5,053 nt of DNA from Corynebacterium accolens (GTDB lineage: Bacteria; Actinomycetota; Actinomycetes; Mycobacteriales; Mycobacteriaceae). How positions within the stretch are numbered: the first letter of the stretch is position 1; each line of letters starts with the position of its first letter. This document shows positions 1-5,053 of the stretch, in pieces. Both the position numbers and the translations under genes were made by a program. The notes beneath the pieces were generated by a model. It did no database searches, had not been told where the DNA came from, and worked only from the letters and a program-made list of their open reading frames with translations. Where the stretch lies: positions 390,759-395,811 of the forward strand of contig NZ_CP100376.1 in the NCBI RefSeq assembly GCF_030515985.1, in the 5' to 3' direction.

Positions 1-108
1 CCGCCTGCACCACCGGCGCCATCGGCAAGCGCAGAGCCTCCCAAGGCCCCCAAGCCACCGGAACCGCCGAAGCCACCCACGCCGCCGAAGGACACGAATA
101 CCGAGTAG
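1..108 (+). CDS. C-terminal end of an unidentified protein with a Pro/Lys-rich tail (partial)
   Basis: An open frame enters from the left edge in frame 1 and ends at TAG 106-108, giving 35 residues of a larger protein. The visible part is a low-complexity tail: PPAPPAPSASAEPP, then repeated P-P-K and P-E-P-P-K units, ending in KDTNTE. Such tails are typically disordered and may be spacers, wall-spanning stretches or binding regions; none of these can be chosen here. The fold and function lie upstream of the window. The antisense strand also reads open as a glycine-rich peptide, but it has no ATG, GTG or TTG start at a sensible position, so the plus strand is preferred. The stop lies 34 bases before the antiporter start on the same strand, so read-through transcription into the antiporter is possible. 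The coding call is fairly safe; the identity is unknown. Confidence 0.6.
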   Translation, partial: PPAPPAPSASAEPPKAPKPPEPPKPPTPPKDTNTE

Positions 109-129
109 GCATGTGCAGGGATGAGTGCG

Positions 130-135
130 TACGCT
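130..135 (+). promoter_or_regulatory. Possible -10 element for the antiporter gene (leaderless start)
   Basis: TACGCT fits the actinobacterial -10 pattern TAnnnT and ends 7 bases before ATG 143, so transcription would begin at or next to the A of the start codon. No convincing ribosome binding site lies at the usual distance from that ATG; the AGGGA-like bases at 117-121 are over 20 bases away. This supports leaderless expression. The best -35 is a poor TAGGCA at 106-111. This is inference from spacing and a short motif. Confidence 0.35.
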
Positions 136-142
136 GTGATCC

Positions 143-1450
143 ATGCATTTAGATGTGGGATGGGCTGCGGATACTGTTGTTCTCGCAGCGGGTGCGACGG
201 AAAACACCACTAGCCTCGTTTCCTTTGCCTGGATCATGTTAGCGGCGCTGTTGGCGCCCATAGTGTCGTTCATGTTGGGCAACCGGCTGCCGGCCGTTGC
301 CCTTTTGATCATCTTTGGCATGGTCATCGGCCCATCGCTTTTGGATGTCGCGCATGAGGATGCCGGCATCAGCATGCTGAAAGAGCTGGGCGTTGGTGCG
401 CTCTTCTTGCTCGCCGGTTTTGAAATCGAGATTTCTACGCTCAAGACCAAAGAGGCGGGAACCGCGCTGTCCACCTGGCTTATCTGCCTCGTGGCTTGCG
501 GCATCGGTGCGTACTTCTTGGTCGATAACGTCCCAGGTGCCATCGTGGTGGCGCTGGCGCTGACGTCCACGGCACTGGGAACGCTGCAACCCATGTTGAA
601 GCAGGACCGTGTGCTCGAGACCAAAGTGGGCAAATCGGTCATGATTCACGGCGCTATTGGTGAGGTCGCCCCCATTACCGCGATGGCGCTGCTGCTGAGC
701 ACGCGCTCCACGTGGACCACGCTGCTAATTATGCTTGCGTTCATCGGCATCTCCGTGGCCGTCGCCATCATGCCGGCGGCCATTGCCACGACGATTCCGT
801 GGGTTAAAGCGGCGTTTATCTCCGGTGCGGGGTCTACCAACCAGACCATTCTGCGCCTTATCATCCTGATCCTTGCCACCCTCATGGCCGTCACGGCGGT
901 CTTTGAGCTCGACATCGTGCTGGGCGCCTTCGCCGCCGGCATCATCTTGAACCGCATCATTCCGGATGAATTCCATCGACGGCTAGAACACCGCCTCGAT
1001 GTGGTCTTTCACTCCATGCTCATCCCGGTCTTCTTCGTGGTCTCCGGCATGACGATTAACTGGGATACCATCGCTAATAACCCGGGGAAGGTACTGGGCA
1101 TCCCGGCGCTTATTCTCGTCACCCGCGGCCTGCCGGTATTCCTGCGCGAAAATGTGGGCCACACCGGCTCCGAAATTGAAACGGTGCGCGAACGCCTCCA
1201 GGTCAGCCTGTACACGGCGACCGGCCTGCCGATCATCGTAGCCGTGACGTCGCTGGCCGTTAATTCGGAATTGATGAAGCAAGAAACCGCATCCATCTTC
1301 GTCGCCGGTGGCGCATTGACCGTTGCCATCTTCCCGTTCTTGGCCAACCTGGTGGGAAGGAAGAACTCCAAGACGGTTGATGAATCCGATCCAAAGAAAA
1401 AATCGGATTCTAACGAGGACGACAAAGAAGATGAGTCGCAAGAGCTCTAG
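143..1450 (+). CDS. Cation:proton antiporter, Na+/H+ exchanger superfamily (CPA2-like)
   Basis: This 435-residue integral membrane protein has about 12-13 hydrophobic segments between residues 30 and 403, as expected of monovalent-cation/proton antiporters that exchange Na+ or K+ for H+ across the cytoplasmic membrane. Family signatures visible are GNRLP then IIFGMVIGPSLL (46-67), ELGVGALFLLAGFEIE (81-96), TSTALGTLQPML (141-152), HGAIGEVAPI (169-178, in the helix that normally carries the ion-binding acid), ELDIVLGAFAAGIIL (255-269), SMLIPVFFVVSGM (291-303) and ATGLPIIVAVT (359-369). E174 sits where many relatives have Asp. Residues 406-435 form a charged, probably cytoplasmic tail rich in Lys, Asp and Glu; there is no RCK/TrkA-N nucleotide-binding domain, unlike KefB/KefC. 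ATG 143 is the first ATG after the in-frame stop at 137-139. GTG 155 is an alternative. A strong terminator follows. The family is clear; the ion is not. Confidence 0.92.
   Translation: MHLDVGWAADTVVLAAGATENTTSLVSFAWIMLAALLAPIVSFMLGNRLPAVALLIIFGMVIGPSLLDVAHEDAGISMLKELGVGALFLLAGFEIEISTLKTKEAGTALSTWLICLVACGIGAYFLVDNVPGAIVVALALTSTALGTLQPMLKQDRVLETKVGKSVMIHGAIGEVAPITAMALLLSTRSTWTTLLIMLAFIGISVAVAIMPAAIATTIPWVKAAFISGAGSTNQTILRLIILILATLMAVTAVFELDIVLGAFAAGIILNRIIPDEFHRRLEHRLDVVFHSMLIPVFFVVSGMTINWDTIANNPGKVLGIPALILVTRGLPVFLRENVGHTGSEIETVRERLQVSLYTATGLPIIVAVTSLAVNSELMKQETASIFVAGGALTVAIFPFLANLVGRKNSKTVDESDPKKKSDSNEDDKEDESQEL
1382..1410. repeat. 9-bp perfect inverted repeat inside the antiporter C-terminal coding region
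   Basis: GAATCCGAT (1382-1390) and ATCGGATTC (1402-1410) are exact reverse complements separated by an 11-base, A-rich spacer. No T-run follows, so it is not an intrinsic terminator. It lies in the codons for the charged tail (around DESDPKKKSDS). It could form an mRNA hairpin or be chance; a repeat of this size is not very improbable in 5 kb. Confidence 0.45.
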
Positions 1451-1473
1451 CCTGTGTACCCCGCACTAGAAGC

Positions 1474-1508
1474 TATGCCCTGCCACCGTGGCAGGGCATA
1501 TTCTTTTT
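1474..1508 (+). terminator. Intrinsic (Rho-independent) terminator after the antiporter gene
   Basis: TATGCCCTGCC (1474-1484) pairs perfectly with GGCAGGGCATA (1490-1500), an 11-bp GC-rich stem around a 5-base loop (ACCGT; the inverted repeat formally extends to 13 bp). A T-rich run, TTCTTTTT, follows at 1501-1508. It starts 23 bases after the antiporter stop, and the stem itself is symmetric. It should insulate the antiporter transcript from the DUF1707 gene, which therefore probably has its own promoter. Confidence 0.9.
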
Positions 1509-1521
1509 GAATCAGGTTGTC

Positions 1522-1527
1522 TATTAT
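1522..1527 (+). promoter_or_regulatory. Possible -10 element for the DUF1707 gene
   Basis: TATTAT is close to the consensus TATAAT and lies just behind the terminator, where a new promoter is needed. Transcription starting 7 bases downstream would begin at GTG 1535, in frame with the gene, giving a leaderless message and a protein starting at that GTG. The hexamer overlaps the alternative ATG 1526, so if this promoter is real that ATG is not the start. No good -35 is seen; TTCTTT at 1501-1506 is a weak candidate. Confidence 0.35.
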
Positions 1528-2176
1528 GGTGGCTGTGACTAATAGCTACGGATCCTCCCCCTATGACCGGACACTGCGTCTATCTGATTCAGAGCGCAAC
1601 GATGCCCTGACGGATCTAGCCCGCGCAGTGGGCGAAGGCCGCTTATCTATGACCGAGTTTGAGGAGCGCTCCGATAGCGTCATGCAGGCCGTCACCCACA
1701 AGGACTTGGCGCCAATTTTCAGTGATATCCCTGCGACCGGATCGCAAGAGGCAAAAATCTACTCCCAGGGCGATGTGGAGCGCGCCTTTAATGCCGCGAA
1801 AAAGCCCCGCATCGCTACCGCGCTGACCAGCTCGGTGGTTCTGCTCGCGGCATCGCCTACTCTTGTCATGCTCAGCGCCACCATGAATAGCCCCTGGTTG
1901 CTAGCGGGCGGTGCCGTAGCCGCAGCGCTCATTCCCATCGTGTGGATCCTCTTGTACGTGGCCAAGGTGGGCCCGCAATCGTGGCATGCCCCCTCGGTGC
2001 GGCAGATTGAGCGCCAACAACAGCGCGAAATCCGTGCACTGACGGCACACGAGCGGGCGCACCAAAAAGAATTAGAGAAGAAAATGTGGGCCGAGCGCCG
2101 CCAGCAGGCCGGTGAAATTACTGGTCAAGCTATGGAAATGGCGAAGAAGCAAATCAGCAAGTGGAATAAAAAATAG
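1526..2176 (+). CDS. DUF1707 domain protein with a two-helix membrane hairpin and basic helical tail
   Basis: From ATG 1526 this is 216 residues. The N-terminal part carries a DUF1707 (SHOCT-like) domain at about residues 12-68: YDRTLRLSDSERNDALTDLARAVGEGRLSMTEFEERSDSV shows the usual S-D-x-E-R, the G-R-L-x-x-x-E-F-E-E-R turn, and the following D-L-A-P-I-F-x-D-I-P. Two transmembrane helices follow (about 96-118 and 124-147) with a very short loop, so both ends should lie on the same side, probably the cytoplasm. The last 60 residues are charged and likely helical, rich in Gln, Arg, Glu and Lys (QIERQQQREIRALTAHERAH), ending in KKQISKWNKK. In-frame alternatives are TTG 1517 (no supporting site) and GTG 1535 (leaderless, behind TATTAT). 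A weak AGG at 1514-1516 could serve ATG 1526. The gene stands alone, with a terminator before it. The domain is common in actinobacteria but its role is not established; no function is assigned. Confidence 0.9.
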   Translation: MVAVTNSYGSSPYDRTLRLSDSERNDALTDLARAVGEGRLSMTEFEERSDSVMQAVTHKDLAPIFSDIPATGSQEAKIYSQGDVERAFNAAKKPRIATALTSSVVLLAASPTLVMLSATMNSPWLLAGGAVAAALIPIVWILLYVAKVGPQSWHAPSVRQIERQQQREIRALTAHERAHQKELEKKMWAERRQQAGEITGQAMEMAKKQISKWNKK

Positions 2177-2197
2177 CACTGAGTTGCGCTGCAATCC

Positions 2198-2225
2198 TTC
2201 TTAGCGCTGTGAAAGATGGCACAAT
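2198..2225 (+). promoter_or_regulatory. Possible alaT promoter (extended -10, leaderless start)
   Basis: CACAAT at 2220-2225, preceded by TG at 2217-2218, resembles an extended -10 (TGn-TAnnnT with one mismatch in the hexamer). ATG 2232 begins 6 bases after it. A weak -35-like TTCTTA lies at 2198-2203 with a 16-base spacer. No strong Shine-Dalgarno sequence precedes either ATG: AAAG at 2213-2215 with the adjoining A is only a fair match for ATG 2226. Confidence 0.4.
2208..2223. promoter_or_regulatory. Candidate CRP/GlxR-type operator upstream of alaT
   Basis: TGTGA-AAGATG-GCACA matches the CRP-family consensus TGTGA-N6-TCACA at 9 of the 10 conserved positions. GlxR, the cAMP-responsive global regulator of corynebacteria, binds this pattern. 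The site overlaps the predicted -10 (2220-2225) and ends 8 bases before ATG 2232, a position at which binding would be expected to repress. The motif is seen directly; the regulator and direction of effect are inferred. Confidence 0.55.
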
Positions 2226-2231
2226 ATGGCC

Positions 2232-3461
2232 ATGACTTCTCCCACACCCCGCATCTTTGACCAGTCCGAAAAATTAAAGGGCATCGCTTACGATATTCGC
2301 GGTGAGGTCTCAGCGGAAGCGGAGAGAATGGAGCTGGACGGCCACACCATCCTCAAGCTCAATACCGGCAACCCCGCCGTCTTTGGCTTCGATGCACCCG
2401 ATGTCATCATGCGCGATATGATCAGCGCCTTGCCCACCTCCCAGGGCTATTCCACCTCTAAAGGCATTACCTCGGCCCGGAGGTCCATCGTCACGCGCTA
2501 TGAGCTCGAGGACTTCCCGCATTTTGATATCAACGATGTCTTCTTGGGCAATGGCGTATCAGAACTTATCACCATGACCACCCAGGCGCTGCTCAATAAT
2601 GGCGATGAGATCCTTATCCCGGCGCCCGATTACCCACTGTGGACGGCGGCAACCTCGCTGGCCGGTGGCACCCCGGTGCACTACCTGTGCGATGAGGAAG
2701 ACGAGTGGAACCCGTCCATCGAGGATATTAGGTCCAAGGTCACCGAAAAGACCAAGGCCATTGTGGTCATCAACCCCAATAACCCAACGGGTGCGGTGTA
2801 TTCGCGCGAGGTCCTGCAGCAGATCGTGGACATCGCCAGGGAGCACAACCTGCTGATTTTGGCCGATGAGATTTATGACCGCATCCTTTATGACGATGCG
2901 AAGCATATCTCCATCGCCTCGCTGGCCCCCGATCTTTTGACCTTTACCTTTAATGGCCTATCCAAGGCCTACCGCGTCTGTGGTTACCGCGCAGGCTGGA
3001 TGGTTATTACGGGCCCGAAGCATAATGCGCACGGGCTTATCGAGGGCCTCGAATTGCTGGCAGGTACCCGCCTGTGCCCGAATGTCCCCGCCCAACACGC
3101 CATCCAGGTGGCGCTGGGCGGGCGCCAATCCATCTACGAGCTCACCGGGGCTGGGGGACGATTGCTGCGCCAGCGCGATATCGCCTACGACAAGATCAAT
3201 GAGATTCCGGGTGTTTCCGCGGTAAAGCCCAAGGGCGCGCTGTACCTCTTCCCGCGCCTGGATCCCAATGTCTATGAGATTCACGATGATTCCAAACTCA
3301 TGTTGGACATCCTCAAGGCGGAAAAGATCCTCATGGTCCAAGGCACCGGCTTCAACTGGCCGCACCCGGATCACTTCCGCGTGGTCACGCTGCCTTGGGC
3401 CTCCCAATTAGAAAACGCCATCGAACGCTTGGGCAATTTCTTAGTAAGCTACCGCCAATAG
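2232..3461 (+). CDS. alaT: Alanine aminotransferase AlaT (PLP-dependent, AlaA type)
   Basis: AlaT is a cytosolic fold-type I aminotransferase that interconverts L-alanine plus 2-oxoglutarate with pyruvate plus L-glutamate. The protein is 409 residues from ATG 2232 (411 from ATG 2226), close to E. coli AlaA (about 405). It follows the AlaA pattern throughout: FDQSEKLKGIAYDIRGEV near the start, KLNTGNPAVFGFDAPD, QGYSTSKGI and GNGVSELI. In 411-residue numbering the PLP-site residues are Y136 (PAPDYPLW), N186 (NPNNPTGAVYS), D214 and Y217 (ADEIYD), the Schiff-base lysine K247 (FNGLSKAYR) and phosphate-contact R255 (GYRAGW). R385 (DHFRVVTLP) is the expected substrate-carboxylate arginine. All are present, so the enzyme should be active. 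ATG 2232 is preferred because it fits a leaderless start behind CACAAT; ATG 2226 cannot be excluded. The operator-like site just upstream suggests control by a CRP/GlxR-type regulator. No terminator separates it from the YibE/F gene, so some read-through is possible. Confidence 0.96.
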   Translation: MTSPTPRIFDQSEKLKGIAYDIRGEVSAEAERMELDGHTILKLNTGNPAVFGFDAPDVIMRDMISALPTSQGYSTSKGITSARRSIVTRYELEDFPHFDINDVFLGNGVSELITMTTQALLNNGDEILIPAPDYPLWTAATSLAGGTPVHYLCDEEDEWNPSIEDIRSKVTEKTKAIVVINPNNPTGAVYSREVLQQIVDIAREHNLLILADEIYDRILYDDAKHISIASLAPDLLTFTFNGLSKAYRVCGYRAGWMVITGPKHNAHGLIEGLELLAGTRLCPNVPAQHAIQVALGGRQSIYELTGAGGRLLRQRDIAYDKINEIPGVSAVKPKGALYLFPRLDPNVYEIHDDSKLMLDILKAEKILMVQGTGFNWPHPDHFRVVTLPWASQLENAIERLGNFLVSYRQ

Positions 3462-3472
3462 CACCCCAGCAG

Positions 3473-3499
3473 ACGATTGGTAATTGCAGTAATAATCGT
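3473..3499. repeat. Imperfect inverted repeat in the alaT-YibE/F gap
   Basis: ACGATT (3473-3478) and AATCGT (3494-3499) are exact reverse complements separated by 15 bases, with further matching TA pairs inside (3481-3482 with 3490-3491). It overlaps the predicted -35 of the YibE/F gene, where an operator could sit. The arms are short, so chance is a real alternative. Confidence 0.3.
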
Positions 3500-3506
3500 T
3501 GACAAT
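3477..3506 (+). promoter_or_regulatory. Possible promoter of the YibE/F gene
   Basis: TTGGTA (3477-3482) and GACAAT (3501-3506) form a -35/-10 pair with an 18-base spacer. The -10 ends 7 bases before ATG 3514, predicting a leaderless transcript. There is no Shine-Dalgarno sequence before that ATG. TAATAA at 3490-3495 is an alternative -10, which would give a short leader. Confidence 0.45.
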
Positions 3507-3513
3507 ACATCGT

Positions 3514-4845
3514 ATGGGACGACATTCCTCGGTTTCTAATTCGACGACGGGCGCCGCTTCGCGGCATCGGCAAGCGCAGGGTCGATCGGAGTCCAGCGGG
3601 CACGCGCAGGGCCGGTCGAGGTTACAACGCCTAAAGCCACGTCAGTTGGCGCACTCGGTATCCGGTCACCCGTGGCGCATTGGGCTAGTAACCGCCATCG
3701 GTGCGGCCCTTATCGCCATGCTGGTCGGCCTCGTCCTGCTCTGGCCCACTAGTGCTGCCTCTGAGCATACCTCGGAGGAGTTCGAGTCCACCTACGCGTT
3801 GAACCACCCGCAGGTGGAAGGCACCGTGGAGAAGACCGATCATTCGGCGTGCCAATCGGAGCAGACCGGCTTGGCCTTTGATACCCCGCCGCTTATTCCG
3901 GAAAAGGAAGAAGTGGACTGTGACCGGGCGCTGGTGAAGATCACCTCCGGCGAGGACGAGGGAAAGATGACCCAATTGGTCACCTACGGCAACGCGGGCG
4001 ACCCAGAATTGCAGCCGGGCGATGACATCGTGCTATCCAAGGCCACCGATCCTGCCGGGGCAGTATCGTATGCCTTTGCCGATTATCAGCGCAGCCATAG
4101 CCTCCTGCTCTGGGGAGTGGTCATCGCGATCGTCATCATTGCTTTCGCGGCGTGGCATGGGGTGCGCGCGATCATCGGCTTGGGGTTGAGCCTTGGTATC
4201 GTCTTCAGCTTCCTCATCCCAGCGCTCATTGCGGGCACCAATCCCCTGTGGGTGGCCCTCGCCGCCTGTACCGCCATCATTCTCCTTGCCGTGCCGCTTG
4301 TCCACGGCGTGAATTGGAAATCCGCTTCTGCGGTCGGCGGTTCACTGACGGCGCTCGCCATCGCCGCGTTTTTGGCTTGGGCGGCCATCGATAGTTCGCA
4401 GCTGCAAGGCTTTAGCTCCGAAGATAACCTCAAGCTGCTGCTATATATGCCCAATGTCTCCATCCTGGGCGTGCTGCTGTGCGGTTTCGTCGTGGGTGCG
4501 TTGGGCAGCCTTGCCGATGTCGCCATCGCCCAAGCCTCCACCATCACCGAGCTGCATGAATCCGACCCCGCTGCCACACCGCTAGAGCTTTTCTTATCCG
4601 CCATGAGGGTCGGCCGCGACCACATTGCCTCGATGGTCTATACCCTCATTTTGACCTATACCGGCGCCGCATTACCCCTGCTCCTGCTCATCACCGCCGC
4701 TGAACGCCCCGCGGGGCAAATACTTAGCAGCGATCTCGTCGCCACCGAACTCCTGCGCTCCGGCGTCGGCGCCATGGCACTGACCCTCGCAGTCCCAATT
4801 ACCACGCTGATTGCCGCGTTTACGGTCCCGTCACGCCGCCGTTAA
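3514..4845 (+). CDS. YibE/F-family multi-pass membrane protein
   Basis: From ATG 3514 this is 443 residues. Residues 1-55 are a basic, Ser/Arg/Gln/Gly-rich, probably disordered cytoplasmic segment with AQGRS occurring twice ten residues apart. A first membrane helix at about 57-77 is followed by a roughly 115-residue extracytoplasmic domain (about 79-193) with two cysteines (C113, C136) and a beta-rich LQPGDDIVLS stretch. About seven more helices follow (roughly 196-214, 217-239, 243-263, 272-292, 315-338, 371-395, 415-437). The YibE/F signature is clear: GALGSLADVAIAQASTITEL (328-347) and GRDHIASMVYTLILTYTGAALPLL. This single protein carries both the soluble YibE-like region and the YibF-like membrane part. 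The family is widespread in Gram-positive bacteria, but its biochemical role is not established; transport is a guess. TTG 3499 would add five residues, but those bases more likely belong to the promoter. The stop codon overlaps that of the convergent dehydrogenase gene. Confidence 0.9.
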   Translation: MGRHSSVSNSTTGAASRHRQAQGRSESSGHAQGRSRLQRLKPRQLAHSVSGHPWRIGLVTAIGAALIAMLVGLVLLWPTSAASEHTSEEFESTYALNHPQVEGTVEKTDHSACQSEQTGLAFDTPPLIPEKEEVDCDRALVKITSGEDEGKMTQLVTYGNAGDPELQPGDDIVLSKATDPAGAVSYAFADYQRSHSLLLWGVVIAIVIIAFAAWHGVRAIIGLGLSLGIVFSFLIPALIAGTNPLWVALAACTAIILLAVPLVHGVNWKSASAVGGSLTALAIAAFLAWAAIDSSQLQGFSSEDNLKLLLYMPNVSILGVLLCGFVVGALGSLADVAIAQASTITELHESDPAATPLELFLSAMRVGRDHIASMVYTLILTYTGAALPLLLLITAAERPAGQILSSDLVATELLRSGVGAMALTLAVPITTLIAAFTVPSRRR

Positions 4846-5053
4846 AGCGTGCGCCCCAGCGCCTGTATCTTCCAGCCGGCGTTGGACCAGGCCGCAACGT
4901 CCAGCACATTGCGGCCATCGATAATGCGCTTATTATCTACCAGCTCGCCGGCCTCGTTCGGGTCCAGTTCCTTAAACTGCTCCCACTCGGTAGCCAGGAT
5001 GACAAGTTCCGCCTCCCGCAAGGCGGTTTCCGTGTCGGCGGCATAGTCCAAGG
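4842..5053 (-). CDS. udgA: UDP-glucose 6-dehydrogenase, C-terminal end (partial)
   Basis: The minus-strand frame enters from the right edge and ends at TAA (4844-4842), showing the last 69 full codons. UDP-glucose 6-dehydrogenase oxidises UDP-glucose to UDP-glucuronate with two NAD+, for cell-surface polysaccharide precursors. The visible part is the UDP-binding C-terminal domain of the UDP-glucose/GDP-mannose dehydrogenase family: A-E-L-V-I-L-A-T-E-W-E-Q-F-K-E-L-D, then KRIIDGRNVLD with the diagnostic D-G-R-N motif, and GWKIQALGRTL at the end. D-G-R-N-hyd-L-D favours UDP-glucose over GDP-mannose dehydrogenase. The NAD-binding and catalytic-cysteine parts lie outside the window. The symbol follows the usual corynebacterial family name; which paralogue this is cannot be told. 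It converges on the YibE/F gene with a 4-base overlap. Confidence 0.9.
   Translation of the reverse strand, partial: LDYAADTETALREAELVILATEWEQFKELDPNEAGELVDNKRIIDGRNVLDVAAWSNAGWKIQALGRTL

Noticed and set aside
1..147. Antisense open frame resembling a secreted glycine-rich protein (AWITAYALIPAHAYS followed by a Gly-rich stretch)
   Set aside because: It has no ATG, GTG or TTG start ahead of the hydrophobic stretch and no positively charged signal-peptide beginning; it is the mirror of the Pro-rich codons on the plus strand, which end in a proper stop before the antiporter.
135..150. TGTGA near the antiporter start (135-139), and again at 1534-1538, as further CRP/GlxR sites
   Set aside because: The second half-sites (CATTT and GCTAC) do not match TCACA; only the alaT copy forms a palindrome.
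2186..2207. GCGCT / AGCGC inverted repeat after the DUF1707 gene as a terminator
   Set aside because: The stem is only 5 bp with a 12-base loop, and no T-run follows.
2559..3407. Long open frames on the minus strand and in other frames across alaT
   Set aside because: They are shadows of a high-GC coding region: compositions rich in Arg, Gly and Pro with no recognisable domain, fully overlapping a gene with intact catalytic motifs.
3455..3480. CCAAT / ATTGG inverted repeat at the end of alaT as a terminator
   Set aside because: It is short and AT-containing, with a 16-base loop and no T-tract.
3553..3565. Small GCCGC-TTC-GCGGC hairpin in the YibE/F N-terminal codons
   Set aside because: A 5-bp stem of this kind is expected by chance in GC-rich sequence, and no supporting context was seen.
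20..3579. Fifteen-base identical direct repeat CATCGGCAAGCGCAG at 20-34 and 3565-3579
   Set aside because: The two copies are read in different frames in unrelated genes and have no mobile-element context; most likely coincidence in GC-rich coding DNA.
4849..5046. Plus-strand open frame rich in Ser and Ala at the right edge
   Set aside because: It is the antisense of the UDP-glucose dehydrogenase C-terminus, whose D-G-R-N motif identifies the real strand.

Overview
This window looks like chromosomal backbone from a Corynebacterium or close relative, not an accessory island. The DNA is fairly GC-rich. The aminotransferase is of the AlaA/AlaT type. DUF1707 and actinobacterial-type antiporter genes are present, and start codons sit 6-7 bases behind -10-like hexamers, as in leaderless actinobacterial transcripts. 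The species cannot be named from what is visible. There are no RNA genes, insertion sequences, CRISPR arrays or attachment sites, and no intergenic gap exceeds about 75 bases.

Layout, left to right: (1) 1-108, the proline/lysine-rich C-terminus of an unidentified plus-strand protein. (2) 143-1450, a cation:proton antiporter with about 12-13 membrane segments, ending in a clear intrinsic terminator (1474-1508). (3) 1526-2176, a DUF1707 protein with a two-helix membrane hairpin and a basic, helical tail. (4) 2232-3461, the alanine aminotransferase AlaT, with a candidate CRP/GlxR-type operator (2208-2223) lying across its predicted -10. (5) 3514-4845, a YibE/F-family membrane protein. (6) 4842-5053 on the minus strand, the C-terminus of a UDP-glucose 6-dehydrogenase running off the right edge. 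Genes 5 and 6 converge so tightly that their stop codons share the tetramer TTAA.

The plus-strand genes do not form an obvious pathway. Each of the four complete ones has its own promoter-like sequence close to its start, so they read as separate or loosely coupled transcription units. AlaT links pyruvate/alanine with glutamate; the antiporter and the YibE/F protein act in the membrane; the dehydrogenase supplies UDP-glucuronate. The DUF1707 protein has no known specific role.

No convincing undescribed multi-gene system is visible. The best leads are regulatory: the operator-like palindrome at alaT, the repeated -10/start spacing suggesting leaderless expression, and the tail-to-tail stop-codon overlap.
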